Numbered from the stretch's first letter, positions 17,184 through 25,285 are shown. The stretch: DNA of 64,000 nt from Paenibacillus radicis (ex Gao et al. 2016) (GCF_014641555.1 NZ_BMHY01000018.1:25218-89217); one strand, 5' to 3'. Notes: generated from the sequence alone by a model not told the origin. Translations and numbers: made by a program.

Positions 17184-18988
17184 CGGAATTACCAAACACT
17201 TTATCTATCGGGTGGCTGAAGGAGCAGTATGCAGCAGGACTTCTTACACCAGAAGTTGTTATAGCAAATATTGTGGAACGTGCTAAGGCGGATGAAGCTA
17301 AAAATATTTGGATCACTCCGCCGTCTATCGCGCACATCCGGCCTTATCTGGACCGGCTGGCCGATCTGGCTCCCGCTGATGCACCGCTTTGGGGCATTCC
17401 ATTCGCGGTTAAGGACAATATGGATGTGGCGGGTCTGCCCACTACGGCGGGCTGTGCCGAATATACTTTTTTGCCTGCTCATCATGCGGCTGTCGTGGAG
17501 CGGCTGGTAGAAGCGGGAGCTATACCGGTTGGCAAATCGAATCTTGATCAATTCGCGACAGGGCTTGTCGGAACGCGAAGTCCATACGGCGAGACAGCCA
17601 ATTCCCTTCGCCCTGAGTTGATTAGCGGCGGTTCAAGCTCGGGCTCGGCGGTAGCTGTTGCGCTGGGTCATGCGGCATTTGCTCTGGGCACCGATACGGC
17701 AGGCTCCGGCCGCGTGCCGGCTGCGTTGAATGGCTTGATTGGCTTCAAGCCCAGCCTCGGCGCATGGCCAGTCAAAGGGGTGGTTCCGGCTTGTGAAAGC
17801 TTGGATTGCGTGACTGTATTCGCCCATACCTTGGAGGATGTGCTTGCGGTGGATCAAGTGGCGCGCGGCGCCCACGCCTCCGATCCTTGGTCACGTAATC
17901 TGCCTCAGCCGGCTGCCAAGTTACCGTCAAAGCTTTATTTACCGAAGAATCGGCCGAGTTTTTACGGTTCCTTTGCGGATGTATACAGCAAAGCTTGGGA
18001 TGCGGAGGTAGCGCGGCTCAATAGGCTGGAGGAGCAGGGACAGCTTGGTATGCAAATTGAGTATATCGACGATGCGCTATTCTCGGAGGCTGCGGCGATT
18101 TTATACGATGGGCCATGGATTGCTGAGCGCTGGGCAGAAATGGAAGGCTTCGTCGAGTCGAGTCAGCCGGGAACGGTGTTTCCGGTCACGGAGCAGGTGC
18201 TTCGTTCGGGGGGGTCTGATGCGTTGACGGCTGCGTCGGTCTTCCGGGCGATGCACAAGCTGGCAGGCTTCAAGCTGGAGGTGCGCCAATTGTTGGCGGA
18301 TGCCGTGCTGGTGATGCCGACCTGCGGAGGTACGTGGACGCGTGAAGAGGTACGTCTGAACCCTGTTGCAACTAACAGCGCGATGGGATTGTATACGAAT
18401 CATTGCAATCTGCTCGATCTATGCGCTGTCGCCATTCCGGCAGGTGAAGCGGAAGCGGACTTGCCGTTTGGCATTACGTTATTCGCTTTGGCGGAGGATG
18501 AAGGGTTGATTGTTGGAGCTGCGGCGAGGGCTATGAAAGTAGAGGTGCCTGTGCATGTTTCGGGTGACGATTCAGTTGTTGTAGATCGTGAACTTAGTCT
18601 GCTGAGTGGGAAGTTGGCGACTACGCTTATTGCGGTATGCGGCCTTCACATGCGCGGGTTTCCTTTGGAGAAGCAGATGCTGAATTGCGAAGCGGCATAT
18701 ATTCGTACGACGAGATCGGCTGCCAATTATAAGCTGTTCAAGCTGCCAACAGTGCCCGCCAAGCCTGGCATGATTAAGGTGGATAGAGGGGGTTCCTCGA
18801 TCGAAATAGAGTTATGGGAAATGCCGAGCGAAAGGTTCGGTGAGTTTGTGGCGTCCATTCCGGCACCGCTCGGTATCGGCAAGATAGAGCTTGAGGACGG
18901 ATCGGCAGTGCCGGGCTTTATATGTGAAGGATACGCTGCTCAAGGAGCCGAGGATATTACAGCTTCTGGCGGCTGGCGATATGTTTGA
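17180..18988 (+). CDS. atzF: Allophanate hydrolase
   Basis: 602 residues. It hydrolyses allophanate to ammonia and CO2, the last step of the pathway. The N-terminal amidase-signature domain carries the Ser-cisSer-Lys triad, placed here at Lys78 (PFAVKDN), Ser152 (in GGSSSGSA) and Ser176 (in TAGSGR). The C-terminal domain of about 140 residues (AVCGLHMRGFPLEKQMLN onward to EGYAAQGAEDITA) is the usual AtzF extension. Its ATG overlaps the carboxylase stop (ATGA), so the two are translationally coupled. A gap holding promoter and riboswitch 3 follows. Confidence 0.92.
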   Translation: MTELPNTLSIGWLKEQYAAGLLTPEVVIANIVERAKADEAKNIWITPPSIAHIRPYLDRLADLAPADAPLWGIPFAVKDNMDVAGLPTTAGCAEYTFLPAHHAAVVERLVEAGAIPVGKSNLDQFATGLVGTRSPYGETANSLRPELISGGSSSGSAVAVALGHAAFALGTDTAGSGRVPAALNGLIGFKPSLGAWPVKGVVPACESLDCVTVFAHTLEDVLAVDQVARGAHASDPWSRNLPQPAAKLPSKLYLPKNRPSFYGSFADVYSKAWDAEVARLNRLEEQGQLGMQIEYIDDALFSEAAAILYDGPWIAERWAEMEGFVESSQPGTVFPVTEQVLRSGGSDALTAASVFRAMHKLAGFKLEVRQLLADAVLVMPTCGGTWTREEVRLNPVATNSAMGLYTNHCNLLDLCAVAIPAGEAEADLPFGITLFALAEDEGLIVGAAARAMKVEVPVHVSGDDSVVVDRELSLLSGKLATTLIAVCGLHMRGFPLEKQMLNCEAAYIRTTRSAANYKLFKLPTVPAKPGMIKVDRGGSSIEIELWEMPSERFGEFVASIPAPLGIGKIELEDGSAVPGFICEGYAAQGAEDITASGGWRYV

Positions 18989-19034
18989 AAGGTGTGAGGT
19001 AATTCTCTTTATTAATGGTTAATTTCAATTTAAA

Positions 19035-19086
19035 TGTAAGAATACCTAACATAAATATTGACGAAGCAGCGGGTCTGCTTTAATCT
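19035..19086 (+). promoter_or_regulatory. Promoter with GlnR/TnrA box before riboswitch 3
   Basis: TGTAA-N7-TAACA (19035-19051) is a third exact GlnR/TnrA-type box. TTGACG (19058-19063) and TAATCT (19081-19086), spaced 17 bp, form a plausible sigma-A promoter. The box centre would be about -50, the same activating geometry as at 9755. The 365-base gap after atzF holds this promoter and riboswitch 3 and no gene. Confidence 0.72.
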
Positions 19087-19119
19087 AATGATAAAGAGAG
19101 TTAACTTAGCTGACAGGAA

Positions 19120-19307
19120 TAATAAAATAAAGGTTGCCGGTTAATTGATGAACCGGGAACGGCAAAGTTGTCTAGGGTTCCGTTGGGCTGAGCTGCTCAA
19201 GTCTGGTCCGAGAGACGGCGTATAGCAGGCGATCACCCGCAACGGCGGCCCTTCTATATACACGGAAGGATAAAAGCCTGGGAGATCACTTTCTCCCGGG
19301 CTTTTTG
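19120..19307 (+). promoter_or_regulatory. Guanidine-I (ykkC) riboswitch 3 with terminator
   Basis: The same conserved blocks occur: CTAGGGTTCCG (19172-19182), CTGGTCCGAGAGACGG, ACACGGAAGGATAAAAGCC and GGGAGA. AAATAAAGG and a GGTTGCC/GGCAA hairpin precede them. The variable arm near 19230-19255 is longer than in copies 1 and 2. AAAGCCTGGGAGA can alternatively pair with TCTCCCGGGCTTTTT (19273-19306) as a terminator. It controls the transporter ATPase gene and, originally, the permease now truncated behind it. Confidence 0.93.
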
Positions 19308-19353
19308 CTATTCGAATAATGCAACTCTACGACGAGGGATGGAGGCATGGACC

Positions 19354-20193
19354 ATGCAGGCAGCCAAGAAGCTTAATGTGAATAAGGATGCAGCCGTTCA
19401 AACGGAGGAAATGAAGCTTGCGGACACCATGGTTGAACGAGGCAGAATTGAAATTTCCGGGGTTCAAAAAGTGTATGAGACGAAGAAGTCCCGGTTCGAG
19501 GCGCTAAGAGACATTCATTTGACCATTGCATCCAATGAGTTTTTAACGATTTTGGGTCCTTCCGGCTGCGGCAAGTCGACGCTGCTTCGTATGGTGGCTG
19601 GTCTCGATGAGGCAACCGGAGGCGAATTGATGCTCGATGGCGAACCCATAATCGGTCCATGCGCCGATCGGGGCATGGTTTTTCAAGGGTATACCCTTTT
19701 TCCTTGGCTGACTGTAAGAGAGAACATCGAATACGGCCCGAAGCTGAAAGGTATTCCGACGCTGGTACGCAGGAAAATATCCAATGAGTGGCTGAGAACG
19801 ATTCGGCTGGAGTCATTCGACAAAGCGTTTCCGAAGCAGTTATCCGGAGGGATGAAGCAGCGGGTAGCGATTGCAAGAGCGCTGGCTAACAAGCCGAAGG
19901 TGCTGCTGATGGATGAACCGTTTGGCGCGCTCGATGCGCAGACGAAGCTGGAGATGCAGGAGATGCTGCTGGAGGTTTGGGAAAAAGAGCGGACAACGGT
20001 ACTGTTCATCACCCATGACATTGATGAAGCGATTTTTCTGTCGCAGCGCATTGTTGTGATGGGCGCGGGACCGGGCCGGATATTGAAGGAATTCAAGGTG
20101 CAGCTGCCGGACCGGCTTGCGCCGGATGTGCGAGAGACCCCGGAGTTTCTAGGGTTAAAGCGTGAATTGGCCGGATTGCTGAAGCATGATTAA
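19354..20193 (+). CDS. ABC transporter ATP-binding protein, probably for guanidine
   Basis: SsuB/TauB-type ATPase, about 279 residues. Walker A is GPSGCGKST, the Q-loop is in MVFQGYTLFPWLTV, the signature is LSGGMKQRVAIARAL and Walker B is VLLMDEPFGALDAQT, with switch FITHDIDEA. About 35 residues precede the ATPase core, somewhat longer than typical. ATG 19354 has GGAGG 8 bases upstream; ATG 19339 would add five residues. It is the only nitrate/sulfonate-type ATPase in the island, so it should energise the permease at 11096. Confidence 0.87.
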   Translation: MQAAKKLNVNKDAAVQTEEMKLADTMVERGRIEISGVQKVYETKKSRFEALRDIHLTIASNEFLTILGPSGCGKSTLLRMVAGLDEATGGELMLDGEPIIGPCADRGMVFQGYTLFPWLTVRENIEYGPKLKGIPTLVRRKISNEWLRTIRLESFDKAFPKQLSGGMKQRVAIARALANKPKVLLMDEPFGALDAQTKLEMQEMLLEVWEKERTTVLFITHDIDEAIFLSQRIVVMGAGPGRILKEFKVQLPDRLAPDVRETPEFLGLKRELAGLLKHD

Positions 20194-20209
20194 TAAGGAG
20201 GAGCAGCAG

Positions 20210-20449
20210 ATGGAAGCTAGCGTAACGAAACCGGAGTCAATGAATGAATTGGAAAGCGTTAATGGAGCGTCATCTAACTCCAATACGACCGAGGCTGCTT
20301 CACCCGCTGCCGCACCGTCCCGCGGTTGGCGTCCGATTTTGCTTAAAGTGTTAGGCCTTACTGCCAGAATACTGCTCGCCAGACATCCTGCCGCTCTTTC
20401 CAGAGAGGCAGGATGTTTTTGGTATCGGGAAGAAAAAAAGCGCGATTAA
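20210..20449 (+). pseudogene. Truncated ABC transporter permease remnant
   Basis: Starts normally at ATG 20210 with AAGGAGGAG upstream, 16 bases after the ATPase gene. A Ser/Ala/Asn-rich cytoplasmic lead of about 45 residues is followed by GWRPILLKVLGLTARILL, the usual approach to membrane helix 1 of SsuC/TauC permeases. The frame then runs directly into an intrinsic terminator hairpin (20383-20421) and stops at 79 residues with a charged, non-membrane tail. About 200 residues of permease are missing, so this looks like a deletion junction at the end of the island. Confidence 0.7.
20383..20421 (+). terminator. Terminator inside the truncated permease
   Basis: ACATCCTGCC pairs perfectly with GGCAGGATGT, with an inner CTCT/AGAG stem, then five T. 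It closes the island. The remaining bases up to spoVT (20422-20813) hold no gene I can support; the short open frames there have neither good start sites nor recognisable products. Confidence 0.85.
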
Positions 20450-20813
20450 AAGATACGGACGAATCGAATAAGTCATGCAAGCTCTACAGGTATTCGGGGA
20501 ATGCTGGAAGAACGGACATTGTTGAAGCGAGACCGCAAGTTGCGCAACTGCTGCCATGGTATTGTGTATAAGAAAATGGGAGCCGATGAATACTATGGTC
20601 AGATTCACAACGAATTCGTTATCGAACTCGCTCGATCTCGAGGACAGCCCGCATCGTCCGATGTTCAAATAAGCTGTTCATCGCCCGAACGTATCCGTTA
20701 GCTGTACGCTACATGTATTTTTACCGCAAGGGGCAGGCAAGTCATTCAAGGCTTGCATATAGCCTAAATATCCAGTCGACTCAAAATCCTCTAGGAAAGT
20801 GGGGCAACATGAA

Positions 20814-21353
20814 ATGAAAGCAACTGGAATTGTACGTCGAATCGATGATCTCGGGCGTGTGGTGATTCCGAAGGAAATTCGCCGTACATTGCGTATCCGT
20901 GAAGGCGACCCGCTCGAAATCTTCGTAGACCGCGACGGTGAAGTTATACTGAAGAAATATTCCCCAATCGGCGAGCTTGGTGACTTTGCGAAGGAGTATG
21001 CCGAATCTTTGTCTGAAAGCACGAATCATGTCACGCTTATTACCGATCGCGATACGGTTATCGCCGTTGCAGGGGCATCCAAGAAAGAGCTGCTGGATAA
21101 GCAGATCGGCTCGCTTCTGGAGACTTGTATGGAAAACCGCAAGACTTCAGAAGGTGCGGCAGGCACCTATGAAATCGTCAAGGATGTGCAAGATGCTTAC
21201 TCCGCTTATGTGGCTGCGCCAATTGTAGCTGGCGGAGATCCGATCGGTACGGTCGTGTTGCTCAGCAAGGACGAGAGTGTGAAAATGTCTCAGATGGAGA
21301 CGAAGATGGCCGAGACGGCTGCAGGCTTTTTGGCCAAACAAATGGAGCAATAA
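20814..21353 (+). CDS. spoVT: Stage V sporulation regulator SpoVT
   Basis: 179 residues, the usual length. The N-terminal AbrB-type swapped-hairpin DNA-binding domain is MKATGIVRRIDDLGRVVIPKEIRRTLRIREGDPLEIF. A C-terminal GAF-like domain follows (STNHVTLITDRDTVIAVAGASKKELL). It modulates sigma-G-dependent genes in the forespore. ATG 20814 is preferred, matching the family start; an upstream GTG at 20799 adds five residues. In B. subtilis spoVT directly follows mfd, whereas here an 18-kb island intervenes. Confidence 0.96.
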   Translation: MKATGIVRRIDDLGRVVIPKEIRRTLRIREGDPLEIFVDRDGEVILKKYSPIGELGDFAKEYAESLSESTNHVTLITDRDTVIAVAGASKKELLDKQIGSLLETCMENRKTSEGAAGTYEIVKDVQDAYSAYVAAPIVAGGDPIGTVVLLSKDESVKMSQMETKMAETAAGFLAKQMEQ

Positions 21354-21370
21354 ATTGAAGAGAATGGACG

Positions 21371-21425
21371 AGACTTGGCTTTCGGTGCGCGGCGATGCGG
21401 CATATCGGGAGCCGGGTCTTTTTTT
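21371..21425 (+). terminator. Terminator after spoVT
   Basis: AGACTTGGCT pairs with AGCCGGGTCT (two G-T pairs) around a GC-rich loop and is followed by seven T. Confidence 0.7.
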
Positions 21426-21567
21426 GCTCGCATTCCTTTTAACCTTATTGTAACGATTGCCTCTTTGGACTGAGCTATAGTGGAGACAAGCCGCTTTAAT
21501 TGGAAATATCAGAGACTAGCTTGCCGACACCATACCCTTAATCAATCCATACCTGGAGGTATTCCAT

Positions 21568-22389
21568 ATGAAGTTTCCGTTTAAAATGATGGCATTCGCC
21601 GTTGCAGCCATAGCGATTCCTGCCGTAATGGCATCCCCGGCTTTTTCCCGAAATCCGGCCGTATCTCCTTTGCCTGACGAAGCAGCCATCGTTCACAATG
21701 TGAGTCAAGCCGAGACGCAGACGGAGCTGGATCAGGCTCAGAAGCAAGAATTGAAGCAGGAGGCTGCAGCAGTTGCTGTCAGCGCCAAGACGATTCATGA
21801 CACGACTGATCTCTATAAGGTCGATTTGAGCATTCCCGTCATTGCTGGAATGGCTGACGAGCGTTATCAGGCGCAATTAAATGCGAAGCTGGAAAATCAG
21901 GCGATGGAAGATCTAAAGCTGCTGAAGCAGGAAGCAGCGGAAGCTGCAGATGATGCAGCGGCTGAAGGCTATACCTTCCATCCGTATGAAATGAAGCTGG
22001 AATATGCCTTGAAGTCAGATGGCAGTCGTTCGGCCGGAGGGAAGCTTTCGTTGACGGTTCAGACCTACTTATATAGCGGAGGGGCTCATGGAGGCACACT
22101 TGTCGATACTTATAATGTAAGCAATGATAAAGAGGCGGAGCTGTTGACACTGGAGAAAGTGCTCGGCAGCCGCTACAAAGAGCTCGGTGAAGGGGCGCTT
22201 AAGCAAGCTTTCACAGAAGATCCCGACCGTTTTAACGCAACAGATGTCGAGAACTTCGCATTGACCAACGCACATGATTTCTATCTGGCAGACGGCAAGG
22301 TGTACTTGCTGTTCCAGGAATACGAGGTCGCCCCGTTTGCCGGCGGCATTATCGATGTGCAAGTGAAGGGAGCGGAACGGAATTTATAA
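21568..22389 (+). CDS. Secreted DUF4163/DUF3298-like protein
   Basis: 273 residues. A signal peptide (FPFKMMAFAVAAIAIPAVMASPAFS, cleavage probably near residue 26) leads into a Gln/Ala-rich linker. The body resembles the DUF4163 plus DUF3298 pair found in RsiV and in the N-terminal part of PdaC: VDLSIPVIAGMADERYQAQLNAKLE, LTVQTYLYSGGAHGGTLVDTYN and VAPFAGGIIDVQV. RsiV binds lysozyme, but there is no ECF sigma gene here, so that role is not implied. TGGAGG lies 9 bases before the ATG. It ends tail to tail with the AraC gene, overlapping it by 6 bases. Confidence 0.75.
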   Translation: MKFPFKMMAFAVAAIAIPAVMASPAFSRNPAVSPLPDEAAIVHNVSQAETQTELDQAQKQELKQEAAAVAVSAKTIHDTTDLYKVDLSIPVIAGMADERYQAQLNAKLENQAMEDLKLLKQEAAEAADDAAAEGYTFHPYEMKLEYALKSDGSRSAGGKLSLTVQTYLYSGGAHGGTLVDTYNVSNDKEAELLTLEKVLGSRYKELGEGALKQAFTEDPDRFNATDVENFALTNAHDFYLADGKVYLLFQEYEVAPFAGGIIDVQVKGAERNL

Positions 22390-23229
22390 CTTATCCAGCT
22401 GCTCCCGATACGCGCGAGGAGGGATTCCGATCGTTTTTTTGAACATTTTGCTGAACAGAAACGGATCGGTATACCCGACGGATCGGGCAATGTCACTGAC
22501 CGTAAGATCCGGGTTAGCGAGCAGCTCCACGGCGCGATTCATCCGGAATTGCAGCAAAAATAGTTGCAGTGACAGTCCATATTGCTGCTTGAAAAGGCCT
22601 GATAAATAAGTCGAGTCGAGACCGACGGCTTGTGCGATGTCTTGCACGGTCGTTTTTTGGCTATAGCTGTTTTCGATATAGGTGATCGCTTGGCTCATAT
22701 ACACTTCTTTTGAATTTGCTCGCTTGGGCTCCGGGGAGCGGGCTTCCGAACATTCAACAAGCTCTGCTATATACCGGTATAGGACGCTCTGTTCCCATAT
22801 ATCGCTGGATTCGCGCTGGTAAGCGTCCATCAGAAGGCGGTAAGCATCTTCGAACCAGTTATTCTCCGCATCGTTTCCGTTATTGGCGTGGAAAATCGGC
22901 TGTGATACGCTTAGTCCGGCGCGCTGCAAGAAAGCTCGGGCATGGAGGCCGTCGAAACCGATCCAGCTGTAGCTCCAAGGGTCGGTATCGTCCGCGGTGT
23001 AATGAACGAGTGTCCCTGGTGTGATTAGAAAACCTGCCCCTGCTGTGAGCTTATATGTCTCTCCGCCAGTCGAGAATTGTCCTTTGCCGCTGTGTACGTA
23101 ATGGACAATGTACAGGTCCCGCAGACCGGGCCCCCAGCTATGAAGGGGCTGGCAATGCTCTTCTCCGAAGAAGCGCAGGCGCAGCTCCATTTGCCGCTGC
23201 GGCGGCTCTTTTTTCTGATAAATCTCCAT
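22384..23229 (-). CDS. AraC-family regulator of the GH4 glycosidase locus
   Basis: 281 residues. N-terminal cupin-like sensor domain (RDLYIVHYVHSGKGQFSTGG, AGAGFLITPGTLVHY, WSYSWIGFDG) and two C-terminal helix-turn-helix motifs (TTVQDIAQAVGLDSTYLSGLFKQQYG and LTVSDIARSVGYTDPFLFSKMFKK), ending PPRAYR. The ATG at 23229 has AGGGGGG 8 bases upstream; a TTG at 23247 overlaps it. It is divergent from melA with 178 bases between, so it probably senses an alpha-galactoside and controls melA. Confidence 0.9.
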   Translation of the reverse strand: MEIYQKKEPPQRQMELRLRFFGEEHCQPLHSWGPGLRDLYIVHYVHSGKGQFSTGGETYKLTAGAGFLITPGTLVHYTADDTDPWSYSWIGFDGLHARAFLQRAGLSVSQPIFHANNGNDAENNWFEDAYRLLMDAYQRESSDIWEQSVLYRYIAELVECSEARSPEPKRANSKEVYMSQAITYIENSYSQKTTVQDIAQAVGLDSTYLSGLFKQQYGLSLQLFLLQFRMNRAVELLANPDLTVSDIARSVGYTDPFLFSKMFKKTIGIPPRAYREQLDKL

Positions 23230-23256
23230 TGCTGCGTCCCCCCTCAAGTGACCAAT

Positions 23257-23320
23257 ATTATGACATGGATTATTATAGTATTATGCGTGAAATCACGCAA
23301 TGAAAAGGAATTATGACATG
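23257..23320. promoter_or_regulatory. Putative operator region between araC-type gene and melA
   Basis: ATTATGACATG occurs twice in direct orientation (23257-23267 and 23310-23320), 53 bp apart, about five helical turns. Between them is the palindrome TGCGTGA-AA-TCACGCA (23284-23299). Direct half-sites on one helix face fit AraC-family binding; the palindrome may serve another regulator. Assigning these sites to the neighbouring AraC protein is inference. Confidence 0.45.
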
Positions 23321-23407
23321 TAGTTCGGGATTTAACCCATGTTCGCGAGTGCCTCTCGGCCTTATAGTAAAGGTATTAAATCCAACGATAAGACGGAGGC
23401 GAATGAA

Positions 23408-24706
23408 ATGTCCAAAATTACGTTTCTAGGCGCAGGCAGCACGATTTTTGTTAAAAACGTTCTCGGTGACGTCATGCTGACGGAAGCGCTTCAAGGCTTC
23501 GAGCTGGCATTGTTCGATATCAATAACAACCGGTTGCGCGAGTCGGAGCAATTGCTTCTTAATATGAAGGAATCGATCGGCAGCACCTGTGTCATCAAAA
23601 CCTACACGGACCGTAAAGAAGCACTGCGTGGTGCAAAATATGTCGTTAATGCCATTCAAGTAGGCGGCTACGATCCTTGTACCATTACGGACTTTGAAAT
23701 TCCGAAGAAATACGGCTTGCGTCAGACGATTGCCGACACTGTTGGCATCGGCGGCATTTTCCGCAATTTGCGCACTATTCCGGTAGTACTTGATTTTGCC
23801 AAAGATATTCAAGAAGTATGCCCGGATGCGCTGTTCATGAACTACACGAATCCTATGGCTGTATTGACCAACGTGCTGACTACCTATGGAGGCTTGAACA
23901 CCGTTGGACTTTGTCACAGCGTACAAGGCTGCGTGCCGCATCTGTTCGAGCACTTGGGTATGGATACAACAGGCGTGAAGACAAAAATCGCCGGTATCAA
24001 CCATATGGCTTGGCTGCTGGAAGCAACGAAGGACGGCGTTGATCTGTATCCGGAAATGAAGCGCCGTGCTGCTGAATTGCAGAAGGAGAAGCATCATGAC
24101 ATGGTACGTTTTGAGCTGATGCTGAAATTCGGCTATTACGTAACGGAATCGTCCGAGCATAATGCCGAATACCACCCGTATTTCATTAAGCGCAACTATC
24201 CGGAGCTCGTGGACCGGTTCAACATTCCGCTCGACGAATACCCGCGCCGTTGTATCGACCAGATCAAAGGCTGGGAAGCGCAGCGTGACGCCATGCTTTC
24301 TGACAAGAAGGTTGAACATAAGCGCAGTGAAGAATATGCTTCGCACATCATGGAAGCCATGGAGACGGACATTCCGTACAAAATCGGCGGCAACGTGATG
24401 AATACGGGGCTCATTACGAACCTTCCAAAAGAAGCATGCGTCGAAGTGCCGTGTCTGGTAGACCGCTCTGGCATCCAGCCAACTTTTATCGGCGATTTGC
24501 CGCCGCAGCTCGCTGCGCTTAACCGCACGAACATTAACACGCAATTGCTGACAATCGAAGCGGCGATTACAGGCAAAAAAGAACATATCTACCACGCAGC
24601 GATGTTCGATCCGCATACTGCGGCTGAACTGTCGCTCGACGATATCGTATCTCTCTGCGACGACTTGATCGAAGCGCACGGCAGCTGGCTGCCATCCTTT
24701 AAGTAA
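23408..24706 (+). CDS. melA: GH4 alpha-galactosidase/alpha-glucosidase
   Basis: 432 residues of glycoside hydrolase family 4, cytoplasmic enzymes that use NAD+ and Mn2+ in a redox-assisted cleavage. The N-terminal Rossmann motif is ITFLGAGSTIFVKN. The metal ligands fall at Cys169 (GLCHSVQG) and His199 (GINHMAW), near those known in the family. MelA-type alpha-galactosidase is likely, but alpha-glucosidases share these motifs. ATG 23408 follows GGAGG by 8 bases; the open frame extends upstream without a site. No transporter or PTS gene adjoins it. Confidence 0.87.
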   Translation: MSKITFLGAGSTIFVKNVLGDVMLTEALQGFELALFDINNNRLRESEQLLLNMKESIGSTCVIKTYTDRKEALRGAKYVVNAIQVGGYDPCTITDFEIPKKYGLRQTIADTVGIGGIFRNLRTIPVVLDFAKDIQEVCPDALFMNYTNPMAVLTNVLTTYGGLNTVGLCHSVQGCVPHLFEHLGMDTTGVKTKIAGINHMAWLLEATKDGVDLYPEMKRRAAELQKEKHHDMVRFELMLKFGYYVTESSEHNAEYHPYFIKRNYPELVDRFNIPLDEYPRRCIDQIKGWEAQRDAMLSDKKVEHKRSEEYASHIMEAMETDIPYKIGGNVMNTGLITNLPKEACVEVPCLVDRSGIQPTFIGDLPPQLAALNRTNINTQLLTIEAAITGKKEHIYHAAMFDPHTAAELSLDDIVSLCDDLIEAHGSWLPSFK

Positions 24707-24740
24707 CATGATTTTCCCAGGCTGCTCTAGGCGGGACAAG

Positions 24741-24770
24741 CACGCAAGGCAACGAACTTTGCCTTGCGTG
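24741..24770 (+). terminator. Hairpin after melA
   Basis: CACGCAAGGCA and TGCCTTGCGTG form an 11-bp perfect stem with an 8-base loop. The 3' flank is not T-rich, so termination efficiency is uncertain. Confidence 0.55.
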
Positions 24771-25131
24771 TCACCTGCTCGGGCGGCCTTTGTTTGGGTT
24801 GGGCGTTGAGGTCTGTCCTAATTGGTTTGGAGGTTGGGTGATTTAGGTGTTTTGGTTGATTGGTTGAGCTTGATGGGGCTGTTTTGAGCAGATGAGGCAG
24901 CAGATTCGTTAGTAGTGCGTGGTGTGGAGCTGCATAAATAACGGTGGTCGACCACAGTTGAGGAAGCTGTGGTCGCTAAATGAAGGCACTAATGCCGTGC
25001 TGGCATCGCGCGCGCCTTCCGGCGCACGGTCACATGTTGTTGGCAAAGCTTCTGCAGCATAGCGAAGCAGGCTCGCTAAATAACGAACCAATCTTCGCTA
25101 ATGAGGCTTGCTGCGTGGTCGAAGTATGGGA

Positions 25132-25193
25132 TAGCGAACCAAATTTCGTAATTCATGAACCTAGGTTCTCGAATTACGAAGAATGGTTCGCTA
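25132..25193 (+). other. Long palindromic stem in repeat copy A
   Basis: Nested perfect arms of 9 bp and 10 bp enclose the 12-base palindrome GAACCTAGGTTC, separated by small symmetric internal loops. Nearly all bases are paired, far beyond chance for a 62-base stretch. Its counterpart in copy B is at 25555-25616. Confidence 0.8.
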
Positions 25194-25225
25194 ATGATAC
25201 GTGTGGTGGTTGCTCACATGGTCTA

Positions 25226-25270
25226 GAGCGAACTTGCCTTCGTTATTTTGCGAAGGAGGTTCGCTCTTTT
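25226..25270 (+). terminator. Terminator-like hairpin ending repeat copy A
   Basis: GAGCGAAC/GTTCGCTC (8 bp) encloses CCTTCG/CGAAGG (6 bp) and is followed by TTTT. The same hairpin closes copy B, suggesting each unit could be a separately ended transcript. Confidence 0.6.
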
Positions 25271-25285
25271 AGCTTTCGCGCTGTG

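Larger units (their letters stand above)
24811..25285. repeat. Structured intergenic repeat unit, copy A
   Basis: First of two tandem units in a 1.1-kb block without genes. It begins GTCTGTCCTAATTGG and is filled with TTCGCTAA/TAGCGAA arms. Main structures: GACCACAG/CTGTGGTC (24951-24974), AGCGAAG/CTTCGCT (25061-25099), and a 62-base stem at 25132-25193 built from AGCGAACCA/TGGTTCGCT, TTCGTAATTC/GAATTACGAA and a central palindrome GAACCTAGGTTC. It ends in a terminator-like hairpin (25226-25270). Copy A has about 50 extra bases near 24995-25045 relative to copy B. No protein product is credible. Confidence 0.8.

Noticed and set aside
20501..20701. A 66-codon frame between the truncated permease and spoVT
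   Set aside because: No recognisable motif and no good ribosome site, next to a likely deletion scar; could be random or a remnant.
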